DNA of 64,000 bases from SHZI01 sp964371995 (GTDB taxonomy: Bacteria; Pseudomonadota; Gammaproteobacteria; Steroidobacterales; GCA-2729495): the NCBI GenBank assembly GCA_964371995.1, contig CAYJPG010000005.1, positions 1 to 64,000 on the forward strand. The letters run 5' to 3'. The translations under genes and the position numbers were made by a program. Each line of letters begins with the position of its first letter. Within the stretch, counting starts at the first letter, position 1. Below the pieces are notes generated by a model. That model was not told the DNA's origin. It worked only from the letters and a program-made list of their open reading frames with translations, and did no database searches. Of this stretch, positions 34,523-42,375 are shown piece after piece.

Positions 34523-35578
34523 ATGAACGTTCAGCCACTCTTCAATCTGATGGTCGAAAAACGGGCCTCCGACCTGTTTCTCACCTGCTTTGCCCCGGTC
34601 AAGATCAAGATCGACGGCAAGATCATGCCGGTCAACAAGCTCGAACTCACCCCGCAGATGGTGCGCCAGGCGGCGATGGAGCTGATGACCGGCGAACAGC
34701 TCGAGGAGTTCAACCGTGAGCTGGAGATCGACTTCGCGATTTCCAAGCCCGGGCTCGGCCGGTTCCGCGTCAACATTTTTCATCAGCGCAGCAATGTCGC
34801 GCTGGTCATGCGCTACATCACCCACGACCTGCCGGACCTCGACGTACTGGGCATGCCGCCGATCCTCAAGGATCTGATCATGTTCAGGCGCGGGCTGGTG
34901 CTGATGGTCGGCGCCACCGGTTCCGGCAAATCAACCACGCTGGCCGGCATGATCAATTACCGGAACGAGAAAACCGCCTCACACATCATCACGATCGAAG
35001 ATCCGATCGAGTATTTGCACTCCAACAAGAAGTCCATCATCAACCAGCGAGAGGTCGGTGTGGATACCAAGTCCTATGCACGTGCACTCAAGAGCGCGAT
35101 GCGTGAAGCACCGGACGTAATCCTGATCGGCGAGGTGCGCGACCGCGAGACCATGCAGGCTGCGATCGACCTGGCGGGCACTGGCCATCTTGCCGTCGCC
35201 ACCCTCCATTCGAACAACGCGCCGGAAACGCTGGACCGGATGATCAACCTGTTTCCGGAAGAGCAGCACAGTCAGGTATTCATGGACCTTTCACAGTACC
35301 TGCGAGCGATCATCTCGCAGCGGCTGGTGCGCGGCACTGAAGGCCAGCGCGTCGCAGCAGTGGAAGTCATGCTGAATACGCCGCGGATTGCCGAGCTGGT
35401 TCAGCGGGGCGATATCAGCAAGGTGAAGGAATCGTTTGCCGACAGCACCGAGCAGGGCATGCAGTCCTTCGATCAGGCGCTGCTAAGGCTGTACAAGGAC
35501 GGCAAGATTTCAATGGAGGAGGCGCTGGCGAACGCCGATTCCCGCTCGAACCTCGAGGCGCAGATTCACTTTGCGTAG
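34523..35578 (+). CDS. Third PilT/PilU-family ATPase
   Basis: A 351-residue paralogue of PilT and PilU. It has Walker A GATGSGKST near residue 130, IEDPIEYLHSN, Walker B DVILIGEVRD and LAVATLHSNNAPET. The N-terminus (VEKRASDLFLTCFAPVKIKI) is closer to PilU, but it lacks the PilU C-terminal extension, and the PilT motif AIRNLIRE is replaced by RIAELVQRGD. All catalytic boxes are intact, so it is likely an active ATPase. Its role, whether an alternative retraction motor or a modifier, is not known. The last 13 bases overlap the convergent PyrK-like gene. Confidence 0.88.
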   Translation: MNVQPLFNLMVEKRASDLFLTCFAPVKIKIDGKIMPVNKLELTPQMVRQAAMELMTGEQLEEFNRELEIDFAISKPGLGRFRVNIFHQRSNVALVMRYITHDLPDLDVLGMPPILKDLIMFRRGLVLMVGATGSGKSTTLAGMINYRNEKTASHIITIEDPIEYLHSNKKSIINQREVGVDTKSYARALKSAMREAPDVILIGEVRDRETMQAAIDLAGTGHLAVATLHSNNAPETLDRMINLFPEEQHSQVFMDLSQYLRAIISQRLVRGTEGQRVAAVEVMLNTPRIAELVQRGDISKVKESFADSTEQGMQSFDQALLRLYKDGKISMEEALANADSRSNLEAQIHFA

Positions 35579-36435
35579 ATGGCGGCGCCGTCGAATACCG
35601 GGCCGTCTACACATACCCGCTTCATCTGGCGCTTGCCGTCGACCATCACCGGTACGACACAGCCGGCGCATCCGCCGACTGCACAGGCCATGAATTCCTC
35701 GACGCACAGCTGGCTGGGCAGGCTGAAGTTCGCCGCGAGCTGATGTACAGCACGCAACATGGGCGTCGGGCCGCAGGCGTAGATGGTCATGGCGGCACGT
35801 TCGCCTGTACTGCGAGTTTCCAGCCAGCCGCGGGCGAGATCGCTGACATAGCCTGAATAGCATCCAGGCAGTCCGGCGTTACTGGCCAGCCGCGATGCGA
35901 TGCCCATTTCTTCGAGCTGCGGCATGCAGGCGCTTGCCGCCGCTGGTATGCCCGGCAAAGGCAGTTGCGCCGTCTCTTGCGCAAATGGGAAGGGGCTTTC
36001 GGAGCCGAGAAAGGCCACCGCTGCCGGCTTCGGTGCCAGCGCGCCGGCCAGAAATACCAGTGGCGGAATGCCGACCCCGCCGCCGATCAACACCGCCTGC
36101 GGACGGGCCGGATCCGGCCGGAAACCGCGGCCAATCGGGCCCAGCAGATTTACGAGGTCACCCGGTTCGGCACGGCTCAGCGCCGCAAGGCCGGGACCGA
36201 GCACCTTGTAGAGCACTTCGATCCAGCCCTCACTGGCGTCGACGCGCATGATCGAGAGCGGGCGGCGCATCGGAATATCCGGATTGCAGCGGACGTGTAC
36301 AAAAGTGCCGGGGGTAGCAGCGCGCGCGCAGTCCGGGGCATGCAGACGAACGATAAACTGGTTGCCGGGCCAGGCCTGCTGCTCAATGACGCGGGCATCG
36401 ATGCAGAAGATGGTGCCGCGGTGAGGTCGATCCAT
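35566..36435 (-). CDS. PyrK-like FAD/2Fe-2S electron transfer protein
   Basis: A 289-residue member of the dihydroorotate dehydrogenase electron transfer subunit family. The FAD-binding RRPLSI motif is near residue 58, a nucleotide-binding GGGVGIPPLVFLA loop is near 118, and a C-terminal 2Fe-2S motif reads C-x4-C-x2-C-x15-C (MACAVGGCAGC, then RVC). PyrK normally partners class 1B PyrD, typical of Gram-positives, and no pyrD is in this window, so the electron partner is unknown. It starts 20 bases after yqgF on the same strand. The name PyrK should be taken as family, not function. Confidence 0.8.
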   Translation of the reverse strand: MDRPHRGTIFCIDARVIEQQAWPGNQFIVRLHAPDCARAATPGTFVHVRCNPDIPMRRPLSIMRVDASEGWIEVLYKVLGPGLAALSRAEPGDLVNLLGPIGRGFRPDPARPQAVLIGGGVGIPPLVFLAGALAPKPAAVAFLGSESPFPFAQETAQLPLPGIPAAASACMPQLEEMGIASRLASNAGLPGCYSGYVSDLARGWLETRSTGERAAMTIYACGPTPMLRAVHQLAANFSLPSQLCVEEFMACAVGGCAGCVVPVMVDGKRQMKRVCVDGPVFDGAAIYAK

Positions 36436-36455
36436 ACTTCGTCGCTTGTCCGTAC

Positions 36456-36929
36456 TCAGTTGGTGGAAGCGGGTTGGTCCAGCCAGGTCTCGGCGATCAC
36501 GCAGGCGGCTACGGCATCGACATCGCCGCTGCGTACCTTGCGCTGCCGGATGCCGGAACGTCGCTGGTCGCGGAGCCGGTATTCTGCTTCGGCAGAACTC
36601 AGCCGCTCATCCACGCGGATCACCGGCATCTGACAGCGGCTTTCCAGTTCAGCGGCGAAGCGTTCCGCGGCCAATTCGCTGTCGGTGGTTTCGCTGTTGC
36701 CGCCACTGTTTATGCGTCGGCCGGGCTCATTATAGGGGACCCCGACTACCAGACACCCGGGAGACCACTCGCGGATCAGCTTTTCAATCTGTGGCCAGTC
36801 GGGGACACCGTTGCGGGCGGCGATGGTCATTAACGGTGAAGCGAGACGCGGACTGCGACTGGCCAGCGCGACGCCGATGCGCCGTCCGCCGTGATCGAAG
36901 ACCAGTGCGCTTGCTGCCGCGCCGCTCAA
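36456..36929 (-). CDS. yqgF: Putative pre-16S rRNA nuclease / Holliday junction resolvase YqgF
   Basis: A 157-residue RNase H-like nuclease (RuvX). The first catalytic Asp lies in VFDHGGRRIGVAL (residues 10-22), with VVGVPYN in the middle, DERLSSAEAE near 113-122 and the last Asp in DVDAVAA near 140. Family members process the 16S rRNA 5' end or cut junctions. The start used is TTG, because no ATG or GTG in frame gives a full domain between this point and the yqgE stop. yqgE ends 51 bases upstream. Confidence 0.9.
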   Translation of the reverse strand: MSGAAASALVFDHGGRRIGVALASRSPRLASPLMTIAARNGVPDWPQIEKLIREWSPGCLVVGVPYNEPGRRINSGGNSETTDSELAAERFAAELESRCQMPVIRVDERLSSAEAEYRLRDQRRSGIRQRKVRSGDVDAVAACVIAETWLDQPASTN

Positions 36930-36980
36930 GGCCGGGGTCTGCTGGCGAGGGGCAAGGACGGGCGGCGCACCAGCGGCAGC

Positions 36981-37556
36981 TCAGGCATGCCCTGCCTCGG
37001 AGCTGATAGTGCTCATATCGATGCCCAGCAGGCGTGCCGACTGCTGCCAGCGCTGCTCGAAAGGCGTATCGAAGATGATGCGTGGCGCGGCCGGTACGCT
37101 GAGCCATGCGTTCTGGGCCATTTCCTGTTCGAGCTGGCCGGGACCCCAGCCCGCATAACCGAGCGCGACCACCACGCGTCGTGGACCCTGGCCCCTGGCC
37201 ATCGCGGTAAGGATGTCCTGGGAGGTCGTGACGCGGATCGCATCGGTCACGGCCAGCGTCGCATCGAAGTGCTGTTCCGCGGTGTCTTCGGCCTGGTGCA
37301 GGACAAAGCCGCGTTCCTGGTGTACCGGACCGCCCTGCAGAACGGGTTGCTGTGCCAGCGACGGGTCTGAGGGATTCAGCGACATCTGTTCGAATACGCT
37401 GCCCAGATCCAGGTCCAGCGGCCGGTTGATGACGATGCCGAGGGCGCCCTGTTCGCTGTGCTCGCAGATGTAGGTGACGGTGCGGTGAAAATTCGGATCC
37501 TGCATCGCCGGCATCGCGATCAGCAGGTGGCCGGTGAGAAAAGAGGTGTCGGTCAT
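36981..37556 (-). CDS. yqgE: YqgE/AlgH family protein
   Basis: A 191-residue protein starting at the ATG that gives the normal length and the family N-terminus (LTGHLLIAMPAMQDPNF). Further conserved parts are GALGIVINRPL near residue 45 and ALGYAGWGPGQLEQEM near 135. The function is not established; the name AlgH comes from an alginate-regulation locus in Pseudomonas. The yqgE-yqgF order on one strand is widely conserved. Confidence 0.93.
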   Translation of the reverse strand: MTDTSFLTGHLLIAMPAMQDPNFHRTVTYICEHSEQGALGIVINRPLDLDLGSVFEQMSLNPSDPSLAQQPVLQGGPVHQERGFVLHQAEDTAEQHFDATLAVTDAIRVTTSQDILTAMARGQGPRRVVVALGYAGWGPGQLEQEMAQNAWLSVPAAPRIIFDTPFEQRWQQSARLLGIDMSTISSEAGHA

Positions 37557-37609
37557 GGGTCCAGTATCAGCGCACGGCCGGCCGCCGACAAGAGTCGGCC
37601 AGTGCTTGT

Positions 37610-38539
37610 CTACCAGGTTGCGGCAGTACGGGCACCGACCCGCGATGCGCCATCCGAGAAGCGCCATTCGTAGGCAAAGCGCAGCACGTCATAGTCGTTG
37701 CGCAGGGATTCCGGAAATGGCTCGAAGGGTGCGGCCATGCGCAGGATCTCTACAGCTGCCTGGTCCAGGTCGCTCTGACCTGATGAAGTGCGGACTACCA
37801 CTTCGCGAAGACCGCCGTCGGCATTGATCGCGACTTCGAGTACCGGATAGCTGTCGTTGCCGAAGTCCCGTGTCTCAAAGGGGAAGTGGCGGGTGCCGAC
37901 AGCCTCAACCTTGCGTTTCCAGATGCTGAGGTAGCTCGCGATACGCGACTCGCGGGTGTTCGCACTGATCAGCAGTTCGCGCGGTTGCGCATCCGGAATC
38001 GCGGTCTGCGTGTCGAAGCGGGCGACGAGGTCGGCGGCATGGCTGTCGGCCGGCAGCATGGCCTGCAGAGGCTCGGGCGCACGTTCCGGATCGCCCGTGT
38101 CCGGTATCTGCCGAACGGAGTCACTGGCGAGGACGACGGGCTGCGCATCCCGAAAGGGCTGAAAGGCGCCACGCTGCACACTGGTTTCGCCGCCGTCCTG
38201 CACCGGACCGAGCCGGTCGGTGGGCAGGGTCTGTCCGGGTGAGGTGCGCACCACGGCATCTGCTGCTGCGTTGCCGGCACCGGCGAGATTTTGCTGGGCC
38301 AGCAGGACCGCGCTCTCGGGAGCGGTCCGGTCGGACTGCTCGCGGGTCACGAGTACGACATCCATCGAACTGTCCAGGTCATCCTGCTTCAGGACCGGTG
38401 CGCTGAAGGTGATGCCGAGAATCAGAATGCCGTGAAAGAGCGCGGCGAGAAACGCGGTGGAGGACAAGCGGTCGCGCGCGGCGGTGGCTGACCACGCAGT
38501 CTGGCCAATACTTCCGGCTTGATCATGCACAGCCTGCAT
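37610..38539 (-). CDS. tonB: Energy transducer TonB (pilus-linked locus)
   Basis: A 309-residue protein with one N-terminal membrane helix at about residues 30-50 (LAALFHGILILGITFS), a long periplasmic linker and a C-terminal TonB domain (SIWKRKVEAVGTRHFP, YPVLEVAINADGGLREV, YEWRFSDG). The linker lacks the Pro-Glu/Pro-Lys repeats of classical TonB. I recall that the Pseudomonas gene at this position, beside gshB and pilG, is tonB3, needed for twitching motility, so a pilus-related role is plausible. The ATG at 38539 was preferred over a TTG ten codons upstream. Confidence 0.85.
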   Translation of the reverse strand: MQAVHDQAGSIGQTAWSATAARDRLSSTAFLAALFHGILILGITFSAPVLKQDDLDSSMDVVLVTREQSDRTAPESAVLLAQQNLAGAGNAAADAVVRTSPGQTLPTDRLGPVQDGGETSVQRGAFQPFRDAQPVVLASDSVRQIPDTGDPERAPEPLQAMLPADSHAADLVARFDTQTAIPDAQPRELLISANTRESRIASYLSIWKRKVEAVGTRHFPFETRDFGNDSYPVLEVAINADGGLREVVVRTSSGQSDLDQAAVEILRMAAPFEPFPESLRNDYDVLRFAYEWRFSDGASRVGARTAATW

Positions 38540-38638
38540 ATCCAGAGTCAGCGAGTCCCGGTTGCCCAACGGGTATATGCATGATTATACGCACGCGCCA
38601 GCCGGCAATTGGCGCTGCGTCACACTTCAGCCCGGCAC

Positions 38639-39715
38639 TCAGGGACGTTTGCCGTGCCAGTCCAGCTGCGGCAACCGGCCACCGTTCGATTGCCGCAGGC
38701 GCTCCTGCATCGCGGGCGTCATCTGCAGTTCGCCGGTGGGGCCGACCAGCAAGGCGTAATCGATGCCCATGTCCTTCACGAGTTGTGGGAAGCGATCCGG
38801 GCCGCCCACCATCAGCGCCGTGGAGCTCACATCGGCGAGTTCGGCATCCATCGCAATTACGGTAACGCTGGCTGCTCCGCTCGTCGGCATGCCGCTGCGC
38901 GGATCGAGGATGTGGTGATATCGGCGTTCACCTGTCGTATAGGCTCGTTCGTAGTCTCCCGATGTTGACACCCCTTCGCCGGGTGCGAGTTCCAGGGCGG
39001 CGTAAACCTGGCGGGTGCCGGGATCGAGCAGGCCGATTCGCCAGCGCCGCGCCGCCTGCTGTGGCCCGGCGGGGCGATCGCCGATGCCGAGCAGGCTGCT
39101 GCCGCCGATATCCACCAGTGCATGCCGGATACCATGCTTTTCCAGCCGTTGCCGGGCGCCTTCAAGAGCCGTGCCCTTGGCCATGCCACCCAGGTCGATA
39201 CACAAGGGTCGGTGACTGCGCAGCGTATTTGCCTCGATCTGCAGATCAGCCACCGAACCCTGACTGTCATGCAGTCTGTTTACCGTGTCAGCAGCAGGCG
39301 GGCTGCCGGCCGGATCGATGTTTTCGCCACGGTCAAAGCGCCAGAGTTTCACCAGGGCACAAACGCCCGGATCAAACAGGCCCTCGCTGCTCTTCTGGTA
39401 CTGGATGGCGCGCAGCACCAGCGGCATCAGAGTGGCGGAGACTTGGGCCGGCTCGCCGCGGCTCAGCGCAGCATTCACCCGGGCGAGTTCGCCGTCGCCG
39501 AAGGCATACCAGTCGCGGCCGATTTCCTGAAAGTAGCGCTCGATGTCGTCCATGGCTGCGGTGGCACGCGCCGGATCGGCGGCCAGGATTTCGATGCGTA
39601 CCGGACTGGCGAAGGCATCGAACTCGCGAATCGTTGGAGTCACTATGCTGTCATCGCACCGCGCACCGGTGGCGAACAGGCCGCACAGGGAAAGCATCAG
39701 GGCTGCAAGGCGCAT
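38639..39715 (-). CDS. apbE: FAD:protein FMN transferase (ApbE)
   Basis: A 358-residue exported flavin transferase that attaches FMN to threonines of Rnf/Nqr-type proteins. Signal peptide at residues 1-20 (LAALMLSLCGLFATGA); the start at 39715 has an AAGGAA ribosome-binding site. Conserved ApbE parts include IDLGGMAKGTALEGA near residue 180, ALVDIGGSS near 208 and HHILDPRSGMPT near 278. It lies between gshB and tonB, where I do not recall it in Pseudomonas. No flavoprotein substrate of Rnf/Nqr type is in this window. Confidence 0.92.
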   Translation of the reverse strand: MRLAALMLSLCGLFATGARCDDSIVTPTIREFDAFASPVRIEILAADPARATAAMDDIERYFQEIGRDWYAFGDGELARVNAALSRGEPAQVSATLMPLVLRAIQYQKSSEGLFDPGVCALVKLWRFDRGENIDPAGSPPAADTVNRLHDSQGSVADLQIEANTLRSHRPLCIDLGGMAKGTALEGARQRLEKHGIRHALVDIGGSSLLGIGDRPAGPQQAARRWRIGLLDPGTRQVYAALELAPGEGVSTSGDYERAYTTGERRYHHILDPRSGMPTSGAASVTVIAMDAELADVSSTALMVGGPDRFPQLVKDMGIDYALLVGPTGELQMTPAMQERLRQSNGGRLPQLDWHGKRP

Positions 39716-39749
39716 CCGGGGTTCCTTGTCGTGCGATGCCGCGTCGTCT

Positions 39750-40709
39750 TCAGGCCCGCGACTGCAGCCGGCTGTCGATGGCGTCGAACAGCTCGCCGGC
39801 GACATCGAGTCCGCCGAGTTTCTGCAGTTCGCGGATACCGGTCGGACTGGTGACGTTGACCTCGGTCAGGTAGTCGCCGATCACATCAAGGCCGGCAAAG
39901 ACCACGCCGCGCTTGCGCAACTCCGGCCCTACCTCGGCGCAGATCCAGCGATCGCGTTCAGTCAGCTCCCGCAACTCGGGCTGCGCACCCATCACCAGGT
40001 TGCCGCGGTGGTCATCTTCCGGAGGAATGCGGGCCAGTGCATGACTGACCGGCTTCCCGTCGATCAGGATGATGCGCTTGTCGCCCTGCAGGATTTCCGG
40101 AATATACCGCTGGGCCACGGCGTGCCGGGCACCTGAGTCAGTGAGCGTCTCGAAAATGACATTGGCGTTGTTGTCGCCGTGGCTGAGGACGAAGATCGAG
40201 CGGCCACCCATGCCGTCCAGGGGCTTGACCACGATCTTCCTGTGTTCAGCGAGAAACGCCCGCATGTCGGCCATGGAGCGGGTGATCAGGGTGTCCGGGC
40301 AACATTGCGGAAAGCAGGCGGTAAAGGCCTTTTCATTGATGTCCCGCAGGCTGGCCGGCCGGTTCACGACCAGTACCCCGGCCTGCTCGGCCCGTTCGAG
40401 GATATAAGTGGTGTAGATGTACTCCATGTCGAAGGGCGGGTCTTTGCGCATCAGCAGCAGACCAAGCTCGGTGAGAGGCATTTCGACCCCTGTACCCAGT
40501 TCAAACCAGTCCATCTTGCTGTCGGTCACCCGCAAGCGGCGCCCGGTGCCCAGTGGCTCGCCATTGCGCAGGCGCAGGTCGCTCTGCTCGAAGTACCAGA
40601 GTTCATGGCCACGGCGCTGGGCCTCGATCAGCATCGCCAGCGTGCTGTCCTTGGCCGCCGCGATCCCGGTGATCGGGTCCATCACTACGCCCAGACGCTG
40701 CTTGGCCAT
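39750..40709 (-). CDS. gshB: Glutathione synthetase
   Basis: A 319-residue ATP-grasp enzyme joining gamma-glutamylcysteine and glycine. The N-terminal substrate region is GVVMDPITGIAAAKDSTLAML; the grasp core VVKPLDGMGGRSIFVL is near residue 160 and the C-terminal INVTSPTG-type motif appears as VNVTSPTGIREL near 290. Length matches E. coli GshB (316). It is divergent from pilG, with 284 bases between the starts, the order I recall from P. aeruginosa. The first gene of the leftward group gshB-apbE-tonB. Confidence 0.96.
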   Translation of the reverse strand: MAKQRLGVVMDPITGIAAAKDSTLAMLIEAQRRGHELWYFEQSDLRLRNGEPLGTGRRLRVTDSKMDWFELGTGVEMPLTELGLLLMRKDPPFDMEYIYTTYILERAEQAGVLVVNRPASLRDINEKAFTACFPQCCPDTLITRSMADMRAFLAEHRKIVVKPLDGMGGRSIFVLSHGDNNANVIFETLTDSGARHAVAQRYIPEILQGDKRIILIDGKPVSHALARIPPEDDHRGNLVMGAQPELRELTERDRWICAEVGPELRKRGVVFAGLDVIGDYLTEVNVTSPTGIRELQKLGGLDVAGELFDAIDSRLQSRA

Positions 40710-40993
40710 CCATGTACTCCGTGCTTAGGTAAAACCGGTTCCGCTGCAATCGCGGATATTTCTGTCAGCTTTTGCGACGCCGTGCCTATTCTGGCGTGTG
40801 CGTGCTGAAATGGCACGAAGGGCCGGAGTATTATCGGTCCCGGATTTGGCCCTGATCACAGTGGGTGTGTATCAGGTCCGCTGCTTCGTCTTTTCATTCG
40901 GACTGCTGGCAGGCCGCGGATTATCCTGCGGGTATGCGTGGCCGGCACATGACGGTTATGTTAAAAGTTCAGTCTGTGGCGCCGACCACTGGC

Positions 40994-41401
40994 ATGGAGA
41001 TACACGTGACGGATAACGCCGCCCAGGAGTTGCACGGGCTCAAGGTGCTCGTCATCGATGACAGCAAGACTATCCGGCGCACCGCCGAGACCCTGCTCTC
41101 GAAAGAGGGCTGCACGGTCTATACCGCAGTCGATGGCTTCGACGCGCTGGCCAAGATCGCCGATTACCGGCCGGACATCATCTTCGTCGACATCATGATG
41201 CCGCGCCTCGATGGTTATCAGACCTGTTCGCTGATCAAGCACAACCGCACCTTCCGCCAGACGCCGGTGATCATGCTGTCCAGCAAGGATGGCCTGTTTG
41301 ACCGTGCGCGCGGGCGCATCGTCGGTTCCGAGCACTACCTGACCAAACCGTTTACCAAGGATGAGCTGCTTGGCGCAATTACGCGTCAGGTTGCCCGCTG
41401 A
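40994..41401 (+). CDS. pilG: Twitching motility response regulator PilG
   Basis: A 135-residue single-domain REC protein. VLVIDDSKTIRRTAETLL, the phospho-Asp in IIFVDIMMPRLDGYQT (near residue 63), the conserved Thr/Ser in VIMLSSKDG and Lys in LTKPF are present, and the sequence follows P. aeruginosa PilG almost word for word. PilG is phosphorylated by ChpA and activates pilus extension and cAMP signalling. The start used matches the usual PilG length; in-frame ATGs at 40949 and 40958 would add residues of no known family. Upstream 284 bases contain no other gene. Confidence 0.93.
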   Translation: MEIHVTDNAAQELHGLKVLVIDDSKTIRRTAETLLSKEGCTVYTAVDGFDALAKIADYRPDIIFVDIMMPRLDGYQTCSLIKHNRTFRQTPVIMLSSKDGLFDRARGRIVGSEHYLTKPFTKDELLGAITRQVAR

Positions 41402-41422
41402 CAGCACTGCTGAGGAGTTGCC

Positions 41423-41785
41423 ATGGCACTGGTGCTGATTGCTGATGACTCACCGACTGACCAGCATGTGCTGGTGAGCGCGCTCGAGAAGCACGGCTTC
41501 GAGACGCTGATCGCCAAAGACGGACAGGAGGCGATCCGGCTTGCCGGAGAGCGTTCGCCGGATGTGATCCTGATGGATATCGTCATGCCCGGCATGAACG
41601 GCTATCAGGCCACGCGCCGGCTGGCGCAGGACCCGGCTACCGCATCGATACCGATTCTGATCGTTTCCACCAAGACCCAGGAAGTCGACCGCATCTGGGG
41701 CCTGCGCCAGGGAGCGGTGCAATATCTGACCAAGCCGGTATCTGAAGAGGAACTGGTAGCGGCAGTGCGTGCCGTGCTGGGCTGA
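41423..41785 (+). CDS. pilH: Twitching motility response regulator PilH
   Basis: A 120-residue CheY-like REC protein: LIADDSPTDQHVL at the N-terminus, phospho-Asp in VILMDIVMPGMNGYQ (near residue 52), Lys in YLTKPVSEEEL. It has a good ribosome-binding site (GAGGAG). PilH acts as a phosphate sink or controls PilT-side output in the Pil-Chp system. Its stop codon shares one base with the ATG of pilI. Confidence 0.94.
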   Translation: MALVLIADDSPTDQHVLVSALEKHGFETLIAKDGQEAIRLAGERSPDVILMDIVMPGMNGYQATRRLAQDPATASIPILIVSTKTQEVDRIWGLRQGAVQYLTKPVSEEELVAAVRAVLG

Positions 41786-42357
41786 TGGCTGTCGCCGCGC
41801 AGGACAGCCTCAGGGCACTAAAGGATCATCCTTTTGATCTGCTGTGCGAGATGGAGCGCCGCAGCCGGGTTGCGGCAGCAGGGGCTCATGGCCATGACGT
41901 CAACCTTGAGGAGTGGGTGGGCGTAGGCTTCCGGCTGGGACGGGAACGCTTTGTCGTGCCGCGTGACGAGGTTCGTGAAGTACTGATGGTGCCGCCGGCA
42001 GTAACCCGGGTGCCGGGGGCCAGGTCCTGGGTCAAGGGGCTGGCCAATGTACGCGGGCACCTGCTGCCGCTGGTCGATTTGCGCGAGTTTCTCGGTTCCG
42101 GTGTCGGCGGCAGCGAACGCAGTGCCCGGGCGCTGGTGATCAACAGCGATGAATACCCGGTCGGACTGATCGTCGATGAAGTATTTGGTTTCCGCCGCTT
42201 TCTGGATAGCGAAATGAACCTGGAAGTGCCTGAAACGGTGATCCGCGCTGACCGGTTTCTGGACGGCTGTTTCCGGCGTGCGGATGAAATCTGGCCGGTG
42301 TTCAGCCTGTCGAAGCTGCTGGACGCGCGGGATTTCCAGCGTGCCGCAGGCGAGTAA
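41785..42357 (+). CDS. pilI: CheW-like adaptor PilI
   Basis: A 190-residue protein made of a CheW domain at about residues 40-185. It shows VPRDEVREVL, GLANVRGHLLPLVDLREFLG (the typical NLRG-type turn) and PVGLIVDEVFGFRRF. It couples the receptor PilJ to the kinase ChpA at the cell poles. Its start overlaps the pilH stop and pilJ begins 18 bases downstream, within one operon. Confidence 0.93.
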   Translation: MAVAAQDSLRALKDHPFDLLCEMERRSRVAAAGAHGHDVNLEEWVGVGFRLGRERFVVPRDEVREVLMVPPAVTRVPGARSWVKGLANVRGHLLPLVDLREFLGSGVGGSERSARALVINSDEYPVGLIVDEVFGFRRFLDSEMNLEVPETVIRADRFLDGCFRRADEIWPVFSLSKLLDARDFQRAAGE

Positions 42358-42375
42358 TACGGAGCGAATCAACTG

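Noticed and set aside
40797..40835. Possible sigma-54 promoter before pilG (TGGCACG)
   Set aside because: Only the -24 half is present; no TTGC at the required distance. The nearby TATTAT has no good -35 element either.
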